64,000 nt of DNA from contig NC_068912.1 of NCBI RefSeq assembly GCF_023091745.1, positions 100,867,567 through 100,931,566 on the forward strand, written 5' to 3'. Each line of letters starts with the position of its first letter. Within the stretch, counting starts at the first letter, position 1. The notes beneath the pieces were generated by a model. The model saw nothing but the letters and a program-made list of their open reading frames with translations, searched no databases and was not told the origin of the DNA. The position numbers were made by a program, and so were the translations under genes. The stretch is from Budorcas taxicolor. Its lineage: Eukaryota > Chordata > Mammalia > Artiodactyla > Bovidae. This document shows, piece by piece, positions 40,801 to 49,800 of this stretch.

Positions 40801-43800
40801 TTAGGGAATCTCAAGTTGAAGAAAAACAAGCACATTTTATAAGCCAGACCATCCAATTTGAGAGACTGTATTTATTGCCCTTTTATCCAAATGTTTCAGC
40901 CTCACAGTGTTGCAGAGATTAAGGAGAGGTTGTATGTTCACACCTAGACCAGAGCAGCCCCACCCAGGAGACCTGTATGGTGGTGACATTGACCCTAAGA
41001 ATGAGAAGCCCAAGGGAAAAATAAGGCTAAAGGGACAGAGCAGGGCTTTGAAATTTCCAAATTATCTCATTGTCAGCCTTGCGTCTGAGTTTGATTTCTT
41101 TAAGTGCAATAAAAGGTTTACCTATATTTTAGTGTGTACACTTCCAGTTATTTGATGGTTATACTGTGTCTGTGTCTCCCACCAACTCATGAGTTTCTCA
41201 AGTGCTGCTCTTATTCACCTTTTCCCCCCAGCACCTAACATAGGGCCTGTCAGAGTAGAGGCTTCCTGGCCCTCTTGCAGAAAATGTGCTTGATGGCACA
41301 GAGGCCAGAACATCTGCTTGAGAACTGAGATTTTGAGTCCCACATCCAGTTTTATTCCACCTCTTTAAATGACTTCAGTGTTCTTGGGCCCTTAGTGTCC
41401 CTAGGCTATTGACATCAGCCCTGGCTTCTCAGACCAGAGCTAATAAGAGGGATTTAAAATAGTGGCAGTGTGTTTCAGGTGGGTAAACCAGGACAGAGAG
41501 AAGCATATGCCATTTTCCAAATGATCCTGGGCCTAGAGTAGTGGCAGAGAGGATCCTAGTTTCCAGAGTGCCTACTGAAAGTAGTATTGCCTTTGTAGAA
41601 TTCATACATCAGTGGTTACTGCAACACTGTTTTCAAGAATGAAAAGTCTGTCAGATATAGCTGTTCAGTCTAATTTTATAACTCCTTCTAAGAAACAGGC
41701 TGATTTAGGTTTGTGCAGTGGCAATGCTGATTACTTAGAAGGAAATGGGAGGTTGTGTGGCTTTAAAAACATTCAGTTCTTGAGCTCCATCAAGAAGTGG
41801 CAACAGCCACATGCAGGCTAGAAGCAGTTGATTCCATTGTATGTGAGCCTTGCTATTAAGGGCAGCTAAGGAGGGCTTCTTTGTTTTTTAAATATATATA
41901 TTTTTAAATTAGAGGATAATTACAGTATTGTGATGGTTCTTGCCATACATCAACATGCATTGGCATTAGCTATACATGTGTCCCCTCCCTCTTGAACGCC
42001 CCTCCCAGCTCTCTCCCCATCCCGCTCATCTACATTTTCACAGAGCTCTGGCTTTGGGTTCCCTGTGTCACACATCAAACTCAAGAGAACAGTTTCAGAG
42101 ACTGAAGAGAACATGAATTAGAAACAGAGTTGAATGCTGGAGGATGTAGAGAGTGTGTGTTAGCGCACTCTGTAGTCATTTTTTATAATGAGAACCATCA
42201 ACAGCCTTTTGGAACCACTTATACTGTGCTGTTAGAGGAGATAGAAATTACTGGAACCTAATCTGTACCATCCATGGGCTCTAAGTCAAGTTGGAGATAC
42301 AGATATGTGAGCAGATTACTTCCCAAGAACTATGGAGAAAGTATAGGATCTTATGGTGGAATGGAGAGGAAGGGACAGGACACATTAGAGCAAACCAGAT
42401 AATCTTCTCCAAGTTGGACTCTAGTTGTCTTTGGGACATTTAGGAGGGCAGTTCAGTCTCTGATCTGGCTGTGCTGTGAAAAGAAACTTTTAACCTTTCT
42501 TGAGACATAGAATCAGTACTTTCTTTCTAACTGGATTTATGGAGTGACTTTGTTGGGGGTAAGGGGAGAGAGGTGTTGGTACACGGAAAGCCAGTTTTTG
42601 TTGTTATAGAAATAGCTTTAGCTTAGAGCTAACACTTACAAATGGACCTGGCATTTCTCCGTTTGGGTGGTTTCATCCAGTGCCAGTACAGATGTGCAGC
42701 TGTCCTAGGAGCCCTCGGGATCTGCTCTCAGGTGTCTCCCCTGGCCCAGTCCTGAAGGGTTTGTGCTGGCTTACAGAAATGCGTTCACGGCCACCTTTTG
42801 AATCTGTCAGCTTGGTCCTCATCATGGAGAGTCAAATGGATGATTAGTGTGTGCCTCTTCACTTGCTTTCGAAAGAAGCTTTATTCGTCAGACTTTCACA
42901 TGACAAACTTTGGCCGAGTTCTTTCTGCATGTCTGTGCTAGGTTAGAGATACAGAGATAATAGGATCAGTCTCTGCCCTTTGAAGAGGCAGACATGTAAG
43001 TCTCTCTGCTACTATGTGATGTATTATAATAGGAGTGAGGACAAAGAGGAATGGGAGCCAGGCGGCAGCAGTGCCTAGGCTCCTTTTTGAACCAGAAAAG
43101 GTCACCTCTCACCTCAGGGAAGTCTGACTGGGCCTTTCTTATGTCTGTTGCTTACTCCAGGCATACTTTTGAATAAAGCATTCTTTAGCTTGACTTAATG
43201 GACTTTGTATCCTGCACAGCCTGAAAATTAGTCTGGGTTCTTCAGAGCTGCACAGTGGTCTGAGTTCATATTTTATGCTCTGTAGTTAGTCTGTACTGTG
43301 GCCATGTCCAAGTTGGTTGAGAAATGCAAGCATTACAGTAGGCGCCCTTGGATTAATCAGCTTTGGAGGTGGGGGCTAGCATCCCAGATGAAGGGGTCTT
43401 ACTGTATTGCCTGCACAAACAGTGCTGCCTTCTCCATGGGTCTGGGCCTCTGCTTCTGTCTTAAGACTACAGTGTTCCTGCCATAGCCTTGCTGTCTCTA
43501 GTGGAAAGCTTTTCAACCAGTTTCTCTGGAAAGGTCAGAATCATTAGGGGGGGATCCTATTAGAATCAGGAGACCCACATCTTTACCACTCATAGTTGTA
43601 AGCTTCACTTTTCTCATCTTAAATGTAAAAATCTCAGATCTGCCCACCTGACAAGGTTGTTTGAATCACTTGGACTAGTTTATGAATAGTGTTTTACAAT
43701 TAATTCGTAAGGTACCACACAGGCAGAAGTAGACAGTCTTTCCCTTGCACAAGCAGCTAGGAAATATTCTCGAAGGCACTTTGCTCTTAAGATATTGCTG

Positions 43801-46800
43801 CTTTGCTGAATCTTTGAGTATATGGCGTACAGCCTATAGCTATAGGAAGGGACTATAGAAACAGACACTTAGGTCAAATGCTAAGGTTAGAGAGAAGAGA
43901 ATGCAAAGGATACTTTGGAAAAGGATATTGAACCTAACCTGAGGGTACAGAGAAGACTTCTTGGAGAAGGTGATGCATGAGCTGAATCTTGAAAATTGAA
44001 TTCTACTTAGTAAGTATTGTGTGTGTGTGCTTAGTTGCTTAGTCATGTCTGATTCTTTGTGATCCCCTGGACTGCAGCCCGCCAGGCTCCTCTGTCCATG
44101 GGGATTCTCCAGGCATAAGTACTGGAGTGCGTTGCCATGCCCTCCTCCAGGGGATTTTTCCCAACCCAAGGATCAAACCCGAGTCTCCCACATTGCAGGC
44201 AGATTCTTTATTGACTGAGCCACCAGGGAAGCCCTGGTGTGCGAGACCTGGGTTCAATCCCTGGGTTGGGAAGAGCCCCTGGAAGAGGGTGTGGCAACCC
44301 ACATTGTGTATGTGGTGGGGTTATATTCCAGATCAGATCAGACGAACGACATAAACAAAGGCATAGAGACATGAACAGTATGATATGCAGACTGTGAGGC
44401 TGAAGTGGTAGGGGATAAGAATTGAAAGCAGAGGAGTCTGATCATATACTATCTAACCTGGATTTTATTTTCTAGATAGGAAATGAAGAACCATTGTAGG
44501 CTTCTTTTAAATAACAGCTTTTTTGAGATATTACTCACATAAAATAAAATTCATCCTTCCAAAGTATACATTTCAGTGGTTTTTAGTATATTCAATTATC
44601 ACCACTATTAATTTCAAATCTTTTCATCGTTCCAAAAGGAAAACCCCATGCCTTGTTCTCCCCTCCCTTCAGCCTTTGGCAACCACTAATCTTTTTTCAG
44701 TTTCTATAGCTTTGCTTAATCTGGACATTTCATAGAAATAGAATCATACAGTATATTATTGCTGGCTTTTAAGTAGGTGAGTAACACAGATTTGCATTTT
44801 ACAAAGATCGTGCTGGCAGAAGTGAGGAAGGTGGATTATGGAGATCAAGCCTAGCCTAGGCAGAGACCATTTGGAATATTGGAGTATTCAGAGGAGGACC
44901 TGAATTAAGGCAGTAGTCATGGGGATGAAAAAGGAGGGGGCAATTTGAAAACATTTAGAAGCTAAAATTATTTGGAGTTAAGAGTGGAAAGTCTAGGTGA
45001 ATCCCAAGTTTCTAGCTTAGCAAACTGGGTGGAAAATGGCAGTACTAGCTGACATAAGAATACAGCTAGAGATTTAGTTTTGGGGGAAAAAGATGAGTTC
45101 ATGTTTGCATATATAGAGTTCAGTGTGAATAATCCAAATGTCGTCCACATATAGACTGGATATGCAAAGCTGAAGATTGAGAAATAAAGGTCAGTGCTGA
45201 GGATATACATTTGGGAGTCATCAGTACAGAAGTGGTAATTAGAAAAGAAATGTGAATAGTCTCCACAATAGAGCACAAGCTGTAGGCCTAGGAGAACCCT
45301 GAGACCATCACCCTTGGGGGGGATGGGAGGAAGGGCCTGCCCTAGAGTGTTCAGAGTAGCCAGAGGTAGAGAAGGCAATCTACAGTGTCACAGAAGCCAG
45401 GAGAGAAGAATCAAAAGCAACAGAAATAGCCTGTACTAGCCTGTGATAGCTAGTCTGTTTGCTCCAGGACCACAATGGCTTAGTCTCTACATGCCCAGCA
45501 TTGATAGGATTCCTGAATCATATATAAAAATGCTGAAGGAAATAATCAGCAATGTCAACAGCAGCAAAATCAAGTAATACTAAGGACTGATTTTGTCTAT
45601 TGAGTTTAATGCCATGGAACTCAGAGGGATCCTCAGGGAGAACACTTCCAGCAGAAGCCAGTGAAGAAGGGGTGGGAGATGAGGAAGTAAAAACAGCAAG
45701 TGTTGCCAGCCAGACTTCACTAGTCTAGACCTCATTAAAGGCAGGCTCAGGAGTTTATTGAAAAACCCCATAGGAGCTAATCCTGGTCAGGGTTCCTCCC
45801 CATTTTCCTTATCACCTCAGATACAGACTCCTAAAGTTGGTTCTTTTGGTTTTCAGTATTCCATCTTTGTCTTTGGCTCCAGTGCCTGGCTGCTGGCTAT
45901 GGAGAAGCTTTAAGATAGGCAGGGGTCACATTCCAAATCAGAGGCAGACTGGGCTAGGCAGGCTCACCCATGTTGTGGGGCCCTGATCAACCTTGCCGTA
46001 GCCATCTTTCAGCGGCTCAAGAAGCTACTGTAAGTCACTTCCTCGTGGATGGTTGGTCTACGGTGAGTGTACGAGAGGGCTTCATGACTGTGAAGATGGG
46101 ACAGAAATTGAACAGCTTTGATAAGGGCTACCGGCCATGCTGTTCCTTACTGCTGCACCTAAGCTGAATTTCACAGGATTGTTTCTGAAGGCTGTAAAGC
46201 CAGTAGTAAACAGGACTTTAGACTGATCCTTGGAGACAGGAGCCTGAGTTGTTGATAAAAGAACAGGGGGAGGGGAGGAAAACAAGCAACAGATCTGAGC
46301 CGCCACTGCCTCACAAGCCAGTGCCCAATAGCCTAGACTTTGGCTGTCTAATAGACAGGCTGGCTTAGAACCCATCTTCTCATAGATTGTACAGTCAGGG
46401 AGCTGGGTTGGGGGTGGTAGATTACTGAGCAATCCAGGGGACTGGTGGAAGGGCTGAAGCCAGGACAAGCACAAGGACAGGCCTGCTTAGAAGCCAGGGA
46501 CAGTTATGTCTATCAGGAAATGAGGGCAGTAGATGGTAATGAAATCACAGGCTGCTTCCAGCTCAAGAAAAAGAGAGGCCAGAGTAAGGGACTACTTTGT
46601 ACCTGATGTGAAGTAACCAGGTGACTTAGCAATACCTTGGCAACTATGTGCCAAGGTGAGGAAGAGGGGAGGGCTAGAGGGCTTTGCCAGTCCCAGAAAT
46701 GTCCCTGTGAGCCAAGGATCCCTGCTCTCTGCTGCCCCTGGAGGAAGGGGGATGGAATGAGGCGCCTCCTGAGCCAGAGTGGTGAAGGTCCATTTTGAAT

Positions 46801-49800
46801 GATATTTGGGGAAAGCTCGTTGCTGCTTTATGTTTAAAGTCATTTGGGTTCATCCTTTCTCTGGAGACAGCAGCATTTGTTCAACAAGCTTGTCTTGAAC
46901 CTCTCTCATAAATTGAATACTGTGAGGAAGGCCCAAACCCGAATTTGCCCCTGAGAGGCTGATGGCCTCTCTGCTAGGCTGTAAGAGGAAGTGGCAGAGA
47001 GGAGTTAATGGAGTTGAGAAAGCTGAAGGTGAGAACTAGAGAGGTCAGGACTGGAAAGGTAAGCTTACCTTAAAGCACACTAAATTTTCTGAGGAAAAAA
47101 GAATTGGGAGAATATTCCAAATAGAAAGAAAAAGTAAAAGCAAAGGCAAAGGTTTGAAGGGCCTGTTCAGGCTTGTCTGTAAGAAGTTTGGATGAAGATA
47201 TGTACATAGGGGCACCAGGGGCTCAGATCACAGAACAGAGCCAGATCATGGAATTTTAATGCCAGAGGAGAGGGTGGTTGTGATCTTGTGGGCAGTGAAA
47301 GTTGGTATAGGCTTGGGTACTTGTCCTGTGCATACATTACTTGGCAAGGTCAGGCCTGGTCTTTGAGTCTATGTTCTGAGGGAAGAATGAAGGGAGGTCA
47401 GGGTCTGATAACCTGTCTTCTTCCACTAGATTATAAGCTCCAAGAGAACAAGGGTTTCTATTCACTCTGCTATCTTTGATACTTAGAACCGTGCCTAGCA
47501 CATGGAAAACAAAGATAAATATTTGTGTTTGGAGCATGGTATGAATCCTAGGGCAGCCACCCAAGATCCAGGCCTAATTCATCTCTCATGGCTATCAGAG
47601 CCCCACTGGGGTCAGCCCAAGAGCATGATTTCACCAAAAAGCAAAAGGACAAGGTGCCTTGTGGTAGTAGGGAGGGGTGGTGGGAAACTCTATGGCTGGC
47701 TGGTCCCCTCTTCTGAGCCGCATGTCTTCTTCTTTGGGAACCCTAGAACTGCCTGATAAAGAGGGATGAAAATGGTTACTCTGCAGTGGTAGCTGACTTT
47801 GGCCTGGCTGAGAAGATCCCTGATGTCAGGTGGGTAGCCCTAATGGGTGCTGGGGTCACTGAAGGGACTGAGGCAAAGGGGAAAACTCCAGCGTCCTCTT
47901 CAGAGGCTAGGACTTGGTCACAGCCCAATCTCAGCTCCCTAAATTCAGTCAATTCTGGTGTGCCCATCCTTGGGGGAGAGAAATTCCCAATAGTCAGATC
48001 TCCCATTGCACCCACCAGTGGCAAGCTCATTTTCCATACAATCTTACCCCACAGCACGGGAAGTGAGAAGCTAGCTGTGGTGGGCTCACCCTTCTGGATG
48101 GCACCTGAGGTTCTCCGAGATGAGCCCTACAATGAAAAGGTGAGTCTGGGGACCCCAAGGCCTGATTCTCTGTAGAATCCATTCTTAGCATAAAGTATCT
48201 TGGATCACCCTTCACATATAGGGTAAGGATCTATATCCTTCCTGCAAAATCAGCACTGGTACCTGTCAGCTGCCTGGTGAATGAACTGAATGAAATATGG
48301 TCAGTATTTCATTCCACTTCCTGATGGCTCAGTGGTTAAGAATCCCCCTGCAAATGCAGATGTGGGTTTGATCCCTGGGTCAGGAAGATCTCCTGGAGTA
48401 TGAAATAGCAACCCACTCCAGTATTCTTCCCTGGGAAATCCCACAGAGGAGCCTGGCGGGCTACAGTCCAGAGTCACAAAGAGTTAAGACATGACTGGGC
48501 AACTGAGCACATGGTCAGTAGGGCCCAAGCCTGGGCTAGTGAACATGAGAGGCAGAAACCCCACCTCTTACCCCATCGAGGGAAACTGAGATCTCACTAC
48601 CCACCAGGCGGATGTGTTCTCTTATGGTATCATCCTCTGTGAGATCATCGCCCGCATCCAGGCTGATCCAGACTATCTTCCCCGAACAGAGGTGAGCTCC
48701 AGGATGGGGATCAGTGTGCCACTGGGATGGGGCTGCTTTCAAGGCCATGGAATTTTTTATTTTCTTGGGGTGGAGTTCCTGGAACTTAGTCTGTGGCTTC
48801 TTCTCTGGGGCAGTTCTCCACCTCTCCTGAACAGGCCAACATGGGTGGAGGGGTTAATGACCTGTCTACCCATGTCCCTGCTCCTTCTCCACCATACCCA
48901 TCCACAGAATTTCGGGCTAGACTATGATGCTTTCCAGCACATGGTGGGAGACTGTCCCCCAGACTTCCTGCAGCTCACCTTCAACTGCTGTAATGTGAGT
49001 ATCTTTTTCTCCTGGGCTTTGGTTGGGGCTGGCTGAACCCTGTTCACCTGGTTAGGACCACAGGGAGAGGCTGCTAATTAGCCTTATGAGGGACTTCTTT
49101 CTCAATGATGAGTGGCAGTGCCTATGTTCCTTCCTCTGTGCCTGTTGGACTCTGACCCAGAGCCTTGGACCAAGGAAAGGGAAATTGCTTTGTATTATCC
49201 AGTCCTCAGCTTGTAATGTAAACCTACTACACCTTTTCTTGGATATTGATGGAGCTTTGGTCAGGTTTTAGTTGGACCATGCATCCAACTGGTCCAAGGC
49301 CCATAAGAAAGGCTCTTGTTAGCATTTTAGGTCTGGGGCCGCACCTACCAGTTATGACTAAGGCGTAGCTGGGACTGGTCCAGGTGGCTTCCAGAAACAT
49401 GTTAGCTGCAGAACTCAACAAAAGAATAGAACCAACCAATGTGAACACCCACTTTTGGAGGGTTCTATGCCAAACAAGGGGACAAGACATAGAAAGGCTG
49501 CTGTGATAGGGGAGGGTACTAGACAATAGCATCTTCCCTGACCTTCACTCTGGGGCTGTCTTATGGTCTGGAACCTTCAGAAAAGATCTCTTAGATACAC
49601 ATCTGACTCTCAAAAGATGCCAGAAAGACTCAAATGCCATCCTCGGGATGGAAGATAGGAGGTCAGGGCTAATGGCTGCTGTGGATGACTACAGATGGAC
49701 CCCAAACTACGCCCATCCTTTGTGGAGATTGGGAAGACCTTGGAGGAAATTCTGAGCCGCCTACAGGAGGAAGAGCTGGAGAGGGACAGGAAGCTGCAGC

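Larger units (their letters stand above)
38069..47746 (+). other. TESK2: TESK2 9.7-kb intron
   Basis: This intron lies between the catalytic-loop exon and the DFG exon, which join exactly. Repeats at 38735, 39018, 40067, 41880, 44018 and 44330-45780 are listed separately. The stretches 39260-40050, 40400-41870, 42090-44010 and 45790-47740 hold no gene or repeat that I recognise. Confidence 0.85.

Noticed and set aside
46000..46050. Possible exon encoding LINLAVAIFQRLKKLL-like residues
   Set aside because: It has no ATG-supported frame, no good splice pair and no homology recognised; neighbouring TESK2 exons already join without it.
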